In this document: in pieces, positions 18,538 to 27,719 of the stretch
Layout of the letters: each line of letters starts with the position of its first letter
Numbering within the stretch: position 1 is the stretch's first letter
Source of the DNA: Haemophilus pittmaniae
GTDB taxonomy: Bacteria > Pseudomonadota > Gammaproteobacteria > Enterobacterales > Pasteurellaceae
Assembly: GCF_900186995.1 (NCBI RefSeq)
Contig: NZ_LT906463.1
Location: 620,001-684,000, forward strand
DNA: 64,000 nucleotides
Direction: 5' to 3'
Notes under the pieces: generated by a model
Told to the model about the DNA's origin: nothing
Database searches by the model: none
What the model saw: only the letters and a program-made list of their open reading frames with translations
Translations under genes and position numbers: made by a program

Positions 18538-20880
18538 ATGAAGACTAAATACACTCTCATTTCGCTCTCCATTTTTACCGCGCTCTATAGCCAAGCGGGC
18601 TTTGCAGACTTGCGTGAGCAGTGTTTGTTGGGCGTTCCGAAATTTACCGGCGAACCGGTTCAGGGCTCCATCAATGATCAACCCGTTTATATTGAAGCCG
18701 ATGATGCTTTGATTAATCAACCAACTTCAGCAGTTTATCGTGGGAATGTTGATCTTAAACAGGGTACTCGTCATTTGGTTGCCGATTCAGTGGAGGTGAC
18801 GCAACAGGGTGATGCTAATAATTTGCAGAGAATTGCCCGTTTGCAAGGCGGCTTTGATTTCAAAGATGATCAAATTAATTTAAAAGGACAGGATGCGGAA
18901 TTTAATTTAAATAGCCGTGACGGTAATGTGACCGGCGCTGATTATCAGTTGGTAGGTCGTCAAGGGCGCGGTACCGCACAGGATATCGAATTGCGTAATA
19001 ATTATCGCCTGTTCAAAAATGCGACCTTTACTTCTTGCTTACCAGGTGACAATGCTTGGACAATTGATGCTAAGGAAGTGAAACAACACATCCAAGAAGA
19101 ATATGCCGAGATGTGGCATGCCAAATTCAAGATTTTAGGCGTACCAGTATTTTATACACCATATTTGCAATTACCGATTGGTGACCGTCGCCGTTCCGGT
19201 CTATTGGCTCCATCTGCCGGTTCTTCTAGCCGTGATGGTTATTGGTATGCTCAACCAATCTATTGGAATATTGCACCGAATTATGATGCGACCTTTACAC
19301 CGAAGTATATGTCCCATCGTGGTTGGCAAATGAATGGTGAATTTCGTTATCTGACCCATCTGGGGGAAGGCAAAATCGCCGGTGAGTATTTAAATCGCGA
19401 TCGCTATAAAGACTACGTAAGTGAAAATCGGAAACGTCATTTATTCTATTGGAATCATAGTTCAGCATTTTTAGAAAACTGGCGATTGAATATCGACTAT
19501 ACCAGAGTTAGTGATAAACGTTACTTCACCGATTTTGACTCCGAATATGGTTCCAGTACCGATGGCTATGCCGATCAATATGCGCGTATCGCCTACTATC
19601 AGCCACACTGGAATTTCGCCGTTTCGGCTCGTCAATTCCAGGTATTTGATGAGGTGGATATCGGACCTTATCGGGCTCTGCCGCAAATTGACTTTAATTA
19701 TTATAAAAATGATTTGGCCAACGGTTGGTTGGATTTCAAATTATTCTCTCAAGCGGTGCGCTTTGATAATGACAGTGCTTTAATGCCGACTGCGTGGCGT
19801 TTCCACGTAGAGCCAAGTTTAAACTCGAACTTATCGAATAATTACGGTAGTTTAAATATTGAAACCAAACTTTACGCGACCCATTACAATCAGAAAAAAG
19901 GTAATGGCGCTGGCGCTGAAGATGTTCAAAAATCGGTAAATCGGGTACTTCCACAATTGAAAGTGGATTTACAAACGGTGTTGGCGACTGAGAAAACATT
20001 ATTTGAGGGATATAAACAAACTCTTGAGCCACACGTGCAATATTTATATCGTCCGTATCGTGATCAAAGTAATATCGGCTCTAGCCAAGTAAGTGATTAT
20101 TTAGGTTATGGTTACGATTCTGCATTAGTACAGCAGGACTATTATTCACTGTTCCGTGATCGCCGTTTCAGCGGATTGGATCGCATCGCCTCAGCAAATC
20201 AGGTAACAGTTGGCGGTACGACCCGTTTCTTTGATAAAACAGCGGCCGAGCGTTTTAATTTCTCTGCCGGACAAATTTATTATTTAACGGACTCACGGAT
20301 CGATGATAATTCCAATAATGATGCGCCGAAAGGTTCTTCAGCTTGGGCGTTGGAATCTAATTGGCGTATCAGCGACCAATGGAATTGGCATGGTAGTTAT
20401 CAATATGATCCGCAAACTCGCCATGCGGCATTAGCGAATAGCAGCATTGAATTTAATCCGTCGAAAAATAACTTGATACAGTTAAATTACCGCTATGCTA
20501 GCAAAGATTATATCAACCAAAACTTAGGTGCTTCAGCGAACCGTTACAATCAGGATATTAAGCAAATTGGTCTGGTTGCCGCTTGGGAAGTTAACGATAA
20601 TTGGGCGGTTGTGGGGAAATATTACCAAGATATCGCTTTGAAAAAACCGGTAGAGCAATATCTAGGCGTGCAATATAACAGCTGTTGCTGGTCGGTTGGA
20701 GTTGGTGCCCGTCGCTATGTAACCAGTCGCCAAAATCAACAGCCTAATGAAGTGCTATACGATAATAGCTTTGGTTTTACCTTTGAATTGCGTGGTTTAG
20801 GTAATAATGATCATCAAAGCGGTATTCAAGAAATGCTGAGAAAAGGTAAACTACCTTATATTCAGGCTTATAGTTTATAA
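18538..20880 (+). CDS. lptD: LPS-assembly protein LptD
   Basis: An outer-membrane beta-barrel that, with the plug lipoprotein LptE, inserts lipopolysaccharide into the outer leaflet. The 780 residues carry a signal peptide (about 1-24, ending GFA), an OstA/jellyroll domain (about 50-165; DALINQPTSAVYRGNVDL) and a large barrel. The conserved disulfide cysteines are visible: one near residue 29 (REQCLLG), one in FTSCLPGDNAW, and the adjacent CC pair in YNSCCWSVGVGARR near the C-terminus. These form the inter-domain disulfides needed for function in E. coli. No clear Shine-Dalgarno precedes the ATG. A bidirectional terminator follows. Confidence 0.96.
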   Translation: MKTKYTLISLSIFTALYSQAGFADLREQCLLGVPKFTGEPVQGSINDQPVYIEADDALINQPTSAVYRGNVDLKQGTRHLVADSVEVTQQGDANNLQRIARLQGGFDFKDDQINLKGQDAEFNLNSRDGNVTGADYQLVGRQGRGTAQDIELRNNYRLFKNATFTSCLPGDNAWTIDAKEVKQHIQEEYAEMWHAKFKILGVPVFYTPYLQLPIGDRRRSGLLAPSAGSSSRDGYWYAQPIYWNIAPNYDATFTPKYMSHRGWQMNGEFRYLTHLGEGKIAGEYLNRDRYKDYVSENRKRHLFYWNHSSAFLENWRLNIDYTRVSDKRYFTDFDSEYGSSTDGYADQYARIAYYQPHWNFAVSARQFQVFDEVDIGPYRALPQIDFNYYKNDLANGWLDFKLFSQAVRFDNDSALMPTAWRFHVEPSLNSNLSNNYGSLNIETKLYATHYNQKKGNGAGAEDVQKSVNRVLPQLKVDLQTVLATEKTLFEGYKQTLEPHVQYLYRPYRDQSNIGSSQVSDYLGYGYDSALVQQDYYSLFRDRRFSGLDRIASANQVTVGGTTRFFDKTAAERFNFSAGQIYYLTDSRIDDNSNNDAPKGSSAWALESNWRISDQWNWHGSYQYDPQTRHAALANSSIEFNPSKNNLIQLNYRYASKDYINQNLGASANRYNQDIKQIGLVAAWEVNDNWAVVGKYYQDIALKKPVEQYLGVQYNSCCWSVGVGARRYVTSRQNQQPNEVLYDNSFGFTFELRGLGNNDHQSGIQEMLRKGKLPYIQAYSL

Positions 20881-20889
20881 ATAGAAAAT

Positions 20890-20921
20890 AAAAACCGTAT
20901 TTGTAAAAATACGGTTTTTTT
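20890..20921. terminator. Bidirectional terminator between lptD and pldB
   Basis: AAAACCGTATTT / AAATACGGTTTTTTT hairpin between the converging lptD and pldB genes, with A- and T-tracts on both sides. Confidence 0.9.
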
Positions 20922-20929
20922 GCTTTGGA

Positions 20930-21871
20930 TTAAGTGTTAAAAAAATCGTGGATTTGCTGCATCACCGAAGCACGGATTTCATCCCGTTCAAATAAAATCT
21001 CATGCTTGGCATGTGTGATTAAGCGATACTCCGCTTGTGGAAATAGTGTTGTCAGCATTGGTAAATGTTGATTATTCACAATCTTTTCTTTTTCTGCTTG
21101 TAAAATCAGTACCGGGATTTCAATTCTTGGAAGGATTTTCGGTAATCGTTTAATTGCATTTAAACATAGGTGTACCCAGCGGAAAGTTGGGCCGCCTAAG
21201 TGAATTTCCGGATATTTGCGATTAATTCGATTCATCCATTTCATACGGGTTCGACAATGGCTGAGTTCGTTGTTGTCCAAGTGTGTTGGTCGATATGCGC
21301 CCTTGCCGAATACATAACGACGCCCTTGACCTGCGGCTATCATTAGACCAATTAGCAACTCATCGCGCAATGGACTTTTCAACGGTACACCGAAAAATGG
21401 TGAGGACAGTACTGCTTTATTGATGCGATGATCAAAATCGGCCAAGTAATAGGTGGAAATCAGTGCTCCTAGTGAATGGGCAAGTAGGTATTGCTGTTGG
21501 TAGTGTCGGCTTTGAACGGCTTTATCGATAATCTTAGCCATATCTGCTGCATAAAAACGAAATTCGTCCAGATGTCCTCTGTCACTGCCAATAATGAGGC
21601 GTTCCGAATACCCTTGACCTCGATGATCAAACAACAATACATCAAAGCCTTGTTGGTAGAAGTCATGAGCCAGTTCTGTCCATTTCAACATATTTTCTGC
21701 TCGACCATTAACCAAAATCATTAATTTTCTGACCGCGCTTTCGGGATGAACCAAATGACGATAAGCCAGTTTGATATTTCGCTCACCATAAAGATATTGC
21801 GTAGGAAATTGTTCAAAAAAAGGCAATAATTCTGCTAGGGCAAATTGATGAAAACAGGATTCTCGGCTCAT
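20930..21871 (-). CDS. pldB: Lysophospholipase L2 (PldB), alpha/beta hydrolase
   Basis: A 313-residue alpha/beta-hydrolase of the PldB type, acting on lysophospholipids at the inner face of the envelope. The nucleophile elbow is AHSLGALIS (Ser near residue 132), the oxyanion/loop region reads LLFDHRGQGYSER, and the C-terminal His lies in THAKHEILFE. Length is close to E. coli PldB. There is no signal peptide. It converges with lptD and lies downstream of asd on the same strand, but a terminator-like hairpin (21887-21909) lies between them. Confidence 0.88.
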   Translation of the reverse strand: MSRESCFHQFALAELLPFFEQFPTQYLYGERNIKLAYRHLVHPESAVRKLMILVNGRAENMLKWTELAHDFYQQGFDVLLFDHRGQGYSERLIIGSDRGHLDEFRFYAADMAKIIDKAVQSRHYQQQYLLAHSLGALISTYYLADFDHRINKAVLSSPFFGVPLKSPLRDELLIGLMIAAGQGRRYVFGKGAYRPTHLDNNELSHCRTRMKWMNRINRKYPEIHLGGPTFRWVHLCLNAIKRLPKILPRIEIPVLILQAEKEKIVNNQHLPMLTTLFPQAEYRLITHAKHEILFERDEIRASVMQQIHDFFNT

Positions 21872-21886
21872 GATTTTTCTAATGAA

Positions 21887-21909
21887 AAGGGCGTAGTGAA
21901 TACGCCCTT
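21887..21909 (-). terminator. Terminator after asd
   Basis: AAGGGCGTA / TACGCCCTT stem followed by TTTTC on the minus strand, 16 bp beyond the asd stop. It also precedes pldB closely, so pldB may need its own promoter. Confidence 0.7.
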
Positions 21910-21925
21910 GTGGAGAAAGTAAAGC

Positions 21926-23041
21926 TTACGCTACCAATTGTTTTAAGATACGGCGAACAGGCTCAGCCGCGCCCCATAATAATTGGTCACCTACAGTAAA
22001 GGCAGCTAAGTATTCCGGACCCATTGCCAGTTTACGTAAACGACCAACCGGTACGCTTAATGTACCTGTTACTTTAGCCGGTGTTAATTCACGTAATGTG
22101 GTTTCTTTGTCGTTTGGAATTACTTTCACCCATTCGTTGTGAGCTGCTAAAATTTGTTCGATTTCTTCTAATGGTAAGTCTTTTTTCAGTTTGATGGTGA
22201 ACGCTTGGCTATGGCAACGTAATGCACCAATACGTACGCATAAGCCATCGACAGGGATTGGGTTGTCGCTTAAACCTAAGATTTTGTTGGTTTCTGCATA
22301 GCCTTTCCATTCTTCTTTAGTTTGCCCGGTTTCTGGAAGAAGTTTGTCAATCCAAGGAATTAAACTACCACCTAATGCCGCACCAAAGTTATCTGTTGGG
22401 AAGCTATCAGAACGCATTTCTGCAGTCACTTTACGTTCAATATCTAAAATTGACGAAGCAGGGTCTTTTAATTCGCTTGAAACTGCTTGTTCTAATAAAC
22501 CCATTTGTGAAAGTAATTCACGCATATTTTTTGCGCCTGCACCAGAAGCCGCTTGGTAAGTTGCGACAGATACCCATTCCACTAAATCTTTCTCAAATAA
22601 ACCACCGATAGCCATCAACATTAAGCTCACGGTACAGTTACCACCTACGAAGGTTTTAATGCCTTTTTTCAAGCCTTCAGAAATCACGTGTTGGTTTACC
22701 GGATCAAGTACGATAATTGCATCATCTTTCATACGTAGTGCGGAAGCAGCATCAACCCAATACCCGTCCCAACCTGTTGCTTTTAATTTTGGATAAACTT
22801 CATTGGTATAGTCGCCACCTTGGCAGGTTACGATAATGTCTAATTTTTTAAGTTCTTCAATGTCGAATGCATTTTTAAGCTCACCAGCCTCTTTACCTGC
22901 AAATACAGGCGCTTTTTGACCTGCTTGAGAAGTGGTGAAGAAAACAGGATTGATATTGGCAAAATCTTGCTCTTGCACCATACGATCCATTAATACGGAA
23001 CCGACCATTCCGCGCCAACCGATAAAACCGACGTTTTTCAT
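21926..23041 (-). CDS. asd: Aspartate-semialdehyde dehydrogenase (Asd)
   Basis: NADPH-dependent reduction of aspartyl phosphate to aspartate semialdehyde, the branch point to lysine/diaminopimelate, threonine and methionine. The 371 residues have the N-terminal Rossmann start [14 protein letters not shown], the active-site cysteine in [11 protein letters not shown] (near residue 135) and the catalytic His region RCHSQAF. The length and these motifs match the E. coli-type (gamma-proteobacterial) enzyme. Apparently monocistronic. Confidence 0.96.
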   Translation of the reverse strand: MKNVGFIGWRGMVGSVLMDRMVQEQDFANINPVFFTTSQAGQKAPVFAGKEAGELKNAFDIEELKKLDIIVTCQGGDYTNEVYPKLKATGWDGYWVDAASALRMKDDAIIVLDPVNQHVISEGLKKGIKTFVGGNCTVSLMLMAIGGLFEKDLVEWVSVATYQAASGAGAKNMRELLSQMGLLEQAVSSELKDPASSILDIERKVTAEMRSDSFPTDNFGAALGGSLIPWIDKLLPETGQTKEEWKGYAETNKILGLSDNPIPVDGLCVRIGALRCHSQAFTIKLKKDLPLEEIEQILAAHNEWVKVIPNDKETTLRELTPAKVTGTLSVPVGRLRKLAMGPEYLAAFTVGDQLLWGAAEPVRRILKQLVA

Positions 23042-23160
23042 ATTTTTTCCTTCTTTAATGTTGTGTTAAACGGCTCTATTAATTACAAGATAGCGCCTGC
23101 AAAAGCAAGTGTTTTGTCTACAGGCTAGAGAGAAATTTGATTTTGCTTAGGTGTTTAACA

Positions 23161-23187
23161 AAAAAATCCCCTATTCGGGGATTTTTA
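23161..23187 (-). terminator. Terminator after the N-glycosyltransferase gene
   Basis: AAATCCCC / GGGGATTT stem followed on the minus strand by a run of T, directly after the stop at 23189. It closes the rimO-glycosyltransferase unit. Confidence 0.9.
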
Positions 23188-23188
23188 T

Positions 23189-25087
23189 TTATTTTTTAGC
23201 TTTTTTCTTTGTGGATGATTGGGTTTGCAAATTGGTTACTTTCCATTCATCAACTTTAGCTAACAGGACTTTACCTAGTGGGCTTGGATCACCGGTAAAT
23301 AGTGTTTTCAGACCATTATTTTCAATAATATGGCGGCGTAATTGCAAACGCTCTTGGTGATTTTCCGCTAGACGGATTGCGCGTTCCACGTATTCATCAA
23401 CGGTTTGTGCGATTAGCCATTCCGGTAAACCAAGACGTTTAAATAGTCCTTCATCGATATGTTCATGTACTTCCGGCCCAGTTTTACACACACCAACTAA
23501 ACCTAAAGTCACCATGTCGATAATACCGTTGGTGTTACCGAATGGGAATGGATTCACCATCATGTCACAATTTTGGAGGATGCTTAAATATTGGTGATAA
23601 GGCTTATGTGGATAAGCGGTAGCATCATCCCCCAAATAAGACTGAATAAAACGAGCCACATACGGATGGGTAACCCCGCTAGATTGGCCAAGGGCAAAAT
23701 GGAAATGTACTTTTACTTTGGCTCGATCGCGAATTGCTTTTAACGCCTCTAAGAAATACGGGTTAAGTTTCATCGTAGTAGACGCGATACCGATATTGAC
23801 CACTTCCGGATTTTCACGCAGTTGGTACGCTATATTTTGCGGTGCTAATGAAGATGGTACATAAGGCAAGGCATCCTTTGGCAAGCGCAGTAAGGTTTCG
23901 CTAAAACATTCTTCGGAACCAACATAATCGTCTTCAACGATAACGTATTCGATAAAATCGGAATAGGTGGTTGCTGGGTGGCCAAGGGCTATGACTTGTA
24001 CTGGGGCTAAACGGGTATTGCTGGCAAAGATAGTAAGCATATCCATCCCGATACTTGGCATATAAAACACCGCTGCACCATTTTCTTCACAGATGGCTTT
24101 GAGATTATTGAGTCTCTCAAAAATGTTATTACCCTTGATGAGATGAAATTCATCAAACACAGCTCGGCCAGCCTCATCTACTGCGTCATTACCAATACCG
24201 ATTAAATGAAAGCGCTCACGGGCGGCAATCATTGAGGTGGAATGGGTACGATAAATGGAATGGGAGGAATGGAAATGCTCTAACAGCACGACCATCACCG
24301 GTTTACCATTACGCTCACCCAATTTACGCACATCGCGGTCAGTCCAGTCGCCGGCCAGTAAATGACGACGAATGACTTGGTTTAATGCATGTTTTACCTG
24401 ATGTTTATTAGCGGCGATATCATAGCTACAATGCATGTAGACATCGTGGGAAATCGCACTCGGTAAATTATTAAGGTTTTCGATTTGCGCCAAGTATTTC
24501 GGAAACCATTGTAAAAGAGTTCCACGTTTGCCAAACGCCTCAGAGGTACCGATAAAGCGTGGTGATTGCAGCGCAAAACAGAGGGATGCACATAATTCCG
24601 GATCCAGATTCCATAATGCATCAAGATTCAAGGACACATTAGATTCCGGCAAATACATAATACAGAATTTAATCAATGAGGATTTGCTTGGATCAATATG
24701 GATATCCAATGGGTTTTCCGGATTTGGATTACGATTGTAGGTTTGTAATATGTGGTCAGCATTAATGTAAGGTGAGCTGGCAAAAATCATGCACAGCCAG
24801 CGTTGCAATGTAAGAAAACGTAGTGCCCCGGATTCAGAAATCTCCAATTTGGGATCACGGAATAATTCGCTGGTGGCATTAGCCATACGGGTACAAAAAT
24901 GACGGATTTGTTCCTGCGGTAAATTATTAAGTTGTTGCGGAAAGTCGATCTCAATACCTTCAATACCTCCGAAATTGCTATCGACCTGAGTCAAAATATC
25001 CAATAAAGCGACACAGGCTGCTTCGTAGTTTCGGGCAGCGACCTCTTTTTCAAACTGGATTACGCTTGGATTTTGTTGTTCCGTCAT
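23189..25087 (-). CDS. Cytoplasmic N-glycosyltransferase, HMW1C/NGT family (GT41)
   Basis: Transfers glucose (or galactose) from the UDP-sugar directly to Asn in N-X-S/T sequons of proteins in the cytoplasm. The 632 residues have an N-terminal all-alpha domain (about 1-250) and a GT-B catalytic half related to O-GlcNAc transferases. Conserved stretches include HFHSSHSIYRTHS, FYMPSIGMDM, HFALGQSSG and NPFPFGNTNGIIDMVTLGL. The start at 25087 (MTEQQNPS) has AAGAGGAAA upstream; an ORF extension to 25114 overlaps rimO. The rimO-ngt pairing is known in Actinobacillus pleuropneumoniae, where a polymerising glucosyltransferase gene adjoins. None is present here. Likely clients in this window are the TpsA adhesin and the autotransporter, by inference. 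Confidence 0.92.
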   Translation of the reverse strand: MTEQQNPSVIQFEKEVAARNYEAACVALLDILTQVDSNFGGIEGIEIDFPQQLNNLPQEQIRHFCTRMANATSELFRDPKLEISESGALRFLTLQRWLCMIFASSPYINADHILQTYNRNPNPENPLDIHIDPSKSSLIKFCIMYLPESNVSLNLDALWNLDPELCASLCFALQSPRFIGTSEAFGKRGTLLQWFPKYLAQIENLNNLPSAISHDVYMHCSYDIAANKHQVKHALNQVIRRHLLAGDWTDRDVRKLGERNGKPVMVVLLEHFHSSHSIYRTHSTSMIAARERFHLIGIGNDAVDEAGRAVFDEFHLIKGNNIFERLNNLKAICEENGAAVFYMPSIGMDMLTIFASNTRLAPVQVIALGHPATTYSDFIEYVIVEDDYVGSEECFSETLLRLPKDALPYVPSSLAPQNIAYQLRENPEVVNIGIASTTMKLNPYFLEALKAIRDRAKVKVHFHFALGQSSGVTHPYVARFIQSYLGDDATAYPHKPYHQYLSILQNCDMMVNPFPFGNTNGIIDMVTLGLVGVCKTGPEVHEHIDEGLFKRLGLPEWLIAQTVDEYVERAIRLAENHQERLQLRRHIIENNGLKTLFTGDPSPLGKVLLAKVDEWKVTNLQTQSSTKKKAKK

Positions 25088-25107
25088 AATGGATTTCCTC
25101 TTAATTA

Positions 25108-26445
25108 TTAACAATGACCCCAGAGATCATATTCATCTGCATCGGTAATGGTGACTTGAATAATATCGCCCGTTTTTACCGGCATGCTGCTTTGATTATC
25201 AACATACACCACACCATCGATTTCCGGAGCATCAGCTTTGGAACGGCCGATAATACCTTCTTCATCAATTTCATCCACAATCACATCAAGGGTTTTGCCA
25301 ATTTTTTGTTGTAGGCGTGCGGCGGAAATTTCTTGCTGTAATTGCATAAAGCGATGGAAACGTTCTTCTTTTACTTCTTCCGGCACTTGGTCGGCCATGG
25401 TGGTAGCATCGGCACCTTCCACCGGGCTAAATTTAAAGCAGCCTACGCGATCTAGTTGTGCTTCCTTCAAGAAATCCAATAGCATTTGGAAATCTTCTTC
25501 GGTTTCCCCAGGGAAACCGACAATGAATGTGGAACGCAGGGTTAAATCCGGACAAATTTCCCGCCATTGCTTAATGCGCTCTAAGGTGCGCTCGATTTTA
25601 CCCGGGCGTTTCATCGCCTTTAAGATTTTCGGACTGGCGTGTTGCAATGGGATATCCAAATAAGGCAGCAATAGCCCCTCTGCCATTAGTGGAATTAAAT
25701 CATCCACATGCGGATATGGGTAAACATAGTGCAAGCGTACCCAAATGCCTAATTTACCGAGCTGTTTGCAGAGGGTCATTAGGTCATTTTTAATCGGCAT
25801 ACCGTTCCAGAATGCAGTTTTTACGCCACCTTGCTGGCGTTGCGTATCCATTGCATAGGCGGATGTATCTTGCGAGACCACCAACAATTCTTTTACACCG
25901 GCTTCAGCCAAGCGTTTGGCTTCATCCAGTACTTGGGTAATGGAACGGCTTTCCAAATCACCACGCAATGATGGGATAATACAGAAGGTGCAACGGTGAT
26001 CACAGCCTTCCGATATTTTCAAATAGGCGTAATGTTTCGGGGTCAGTTTTATCCCCTGTTTTGGTAGTAATCCCAAATACGGATTGCTCGCTGGTTTTGG
26101 CACATATTTGTAGACTTGTGCCATTACCGTTTCATAACTGTGTGGCCCGCTGACTTCCAATACTTTTGGATGCACTTGACGGATTTGATCTTCTTTCGCG
26201 CCAAGACAACCGGTTACGATAACCCGTCCGTTTTCTTGCAAAGCCTCACCAATGGCTTCAAGGGATTCCTGTACTGCGCTATCGATAAAGCCACAGGTGT
26301 TGACGATGACTAAATCGACATTTTCATAACTGGGTACGATGTTATAACCATCGGCACGCAGCTCGGTTAAAATACGTTCGGAGTCCACCAAATTTTTAGG
26401 ACATCCTAAACTCACAAAGCCGATATTCGGCGTTGAATTCGACAT
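25108..26445 (-). CDS. rimO: Ribosomal protein S12 methylthiotransferase RimO
   Basis: A radical-SAM enzyme with two Fe-S clusters that methylthiolates the conserved Asp of ribosomal protein S12. The N-terminal UPF0004 domain carries its three Cys ([26 protein letters not shown]). The radical-SAM motif is CDHRCTFC (near residue 145), and a TRAM domain closes the protein. The ATG at 26445 (MSNSTPNIG) is preferred over an in-frame TTG at 26460: it has GGAAACAG upstream and matches relatives. The N-glycosyltransferase follows after 20 bp. Confidence 0.96.
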   Translation of the reverse strand: MSNSTPNIGFVSLGCPKNLVDSERILTELRADGYNIVPSYENVDLVIVNTCGFIDSAVQESLEAIGEALQENGRVIVTGCLGAKEDQIRQVHPKVLEVSGPHSYETVMAQVYKYVPKPASNPYLGLLPKQGIKLTPKHYAYLKISEGCDHRCTFCIIPSLRGDLESRSITQVLDEAKRLAEAGVKELLVVSQDTSAYAMDTQRQQGGVKTAFWNGMPIKNDLMTLCKQLGKLGIWVRLHYVYPYPHVDDLIPLMAEGLLLPYLDIPLQHASPKILKAMKRPGKIERTLERIKQWREICPDLTLRSTFIVGFPGETEEDFQMLLDFLKEAQLDRVGCFKFSPVEGADATTMADQVPEEVKEERFHRFMQLQQEISAARLQQKIGKTLDVIVDEIDEEGIIGRSKADAPEIDGVVYVDNQSSMPVKTGDIIQVTITDADEYDLWGHC

Positions 26446-26579
26446 AAATTCTGTTTCCAATCAGTAAAAAGCGCTAGATTTTACTCAATTTTTAAACAAA
26501 AGGCGATAAACAAAGGCAACCCAAGCGAATTTAGCGTAAACTACAGCGCTCTTTATTTTGTAGCTAAACCAAGGACCCA

Positions 26580-27293
26580 ATGGACAATTCTCTTTTTTTG
26601 CAATTTCTTAGTAATTCCAATCACGCCATTATTCTCGGCAAAATGGCAATGGCATTAACCCTCGGCTGTATCATCGGCTTAGAACGGGAACTGAAAAGTA
26701 AACCCGTAGGGGTGAAAACCTGTGCAATTATTGCAGTAACGACCTGCGTGCTGACCATCGTTTCGATTCAGGCGGCAGAGCATTATGCGCAGGTTTCAGA
26801 TAATATTCGTACCGACCCAATGCGACTAGCCGCTCAAGTAATTAGTGGTATTGGTTTTTTAGGCGCGGGGGTAATTTTGCACAAGAAAAATGATGCAATT
26901 TCCGGTTTAACCACCGCGGCAATTATTTGGGCCGCTGCAGCCATTGGCGTGGCTACGGGCGCGGGTTTTATGTTCGATGCGATTATCGCGACTCTGATGA
27001 TTTTGGTGGCTATTCGTTTAAGCCCATTGGTACAACGTTTTGTGCGCCGTAAACGGCATAAACGCCACACTCGTCTGATCATTCAGCTATCTAGCGTACA
27101 GGCTATTGGCAAGGTCACAGACTTATTGCTAAACCACCAATATCGGATTGAAAACTTAAATCTTAAGGATTTAGAAAATGGCGAAGTGCGCTTACAGGTG
27201 CGTTGCCAACCGATGGATAACACGATGCTGAAGGAAGTCTATTTGTTACTGAAATCGGAAGCAGAGGTGTTGGCTATCGAGCTGGAAAGTTAA
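26580..27293 (+). CDS. MgtC/SapB family inner-membrane protein
   Basis: A 237-residue protein with about five hydrophobic helices in the first 150 residues, including the family signature IGLERELKSKPVGVKT and the conserved QVISGIGFLGAGVIL. A basic linker (RRKRHKRHTR) leads to a soluble C-terminal domain of ACT-like character. MgtC proteins in Salmonella and others help survival in macrophages and low Mg2+ and modulate the F1Fo ATPase. No mgtA/B gene or Mg2+ leader is adjacent here. The ATG follows AAGGAC. An IHF-site repeat begins 5 bp after the stop. Confidence 0.9.
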   Translation: MDNSLFLQFLSNSNHAIILGKMAMALTLGCIIGLERELKSKPVGVKTCAIIAVTTCVLTIVSIQAAEHYAQVSDNIRTDPMRLAAQVISGIGFLGAGVILHKKNDAISGLTTAAIIWAAAAIGVATGAGFMFDAIIATLMILVAIRLSPLVQRFVRRKRHKRHTRLIIQLSSVQAIGKVTDLLLNHQYRIENLNLKDLENGEVRLQVRCQPMDNTMLKEVYLLLKSEAEVLAIELES

Positions 27294-27297
27294 GCTA

Positions 27298-27372
27298 CAA
27301 CGCCCTATCGAAAATAGAAGTTTTTGTAGAAATCAACCCTAAGTTATTGATTTTATTAGGGTTGGTTTAAAA
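27298..27372 (+). repeat. Intergenic IHF-site repeat, copy C
   Basis: Tag CAACGCCC at 27298, core 27340-27357, IHF consensus on the complement of 27340-27352. It lies between mgtC and the autotransporter. The tail to about 27402 (GCC-ATTTTTT-CTCACTC) resembles the tail of copy B upstream of tpsB. Confidence 0.9.
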
Positions 27373-27719
27373 ATCCAAAAATCAGCCTATTTTTTCTCAC
27401 TCCAGTCACAGTTCTGCTTAAGTGACACCATTCCTACACCATCAGGATTGCGATTCCTGACCTTCTTAAGAATTATTTTTATTTTCATTGTGGGTATTTT
27501 TTCTTTTTGGGATCAGTTACTTATCTTTATTTTTTATTTGCTGTCGGCGGTTAAATGCGCAATAATGCCAAGGCTGCTTAAGTTGTTTGGGCGGCTTTTT
27601 CGTTTTATCGGCAAAATGCCTGAAAAACAACATAAGCATAATTATAAAAGTCGAAGGCGGCCTTTAGGCTGACACTATCGGCAATAAAAATAAATTTTAA
27701 TCTCTAAGGTAATAAACAA
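27373..27719 (+). promoter_or_regulatory. Long AT-rich leader upstream of the autotransporter
   Basis: About 350 bp without a convincing gene. CTGAAA (27620-27625) and TATAAA (27643-27648), 17 bp apart, are a candidate promoter. AAGGTAAT before the ATG at 27720 serves as ribosome-binding site. A TTG-initiated 74-codon ORF at 27448-27672 is discounted. Confidence 0.4.

Noticed and set aside
26445..26460. TTG start giving a longer RimO
   Set aside because: The ATG at 26445 has the better Shine-Dalgarno and matches the family N-terminus. The extension METEF comes from the ribosome-binding region itself.
27448..27672. 74-codon hydrophobic ORF between repeat C and the autotransporter
   Set aside because: It starts with TTG with no properly spaced ribosome-binding site. 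Its hydrophobic look follows from T-rich DNA, and it occupies the probable promoter and leader of the autotransporter.
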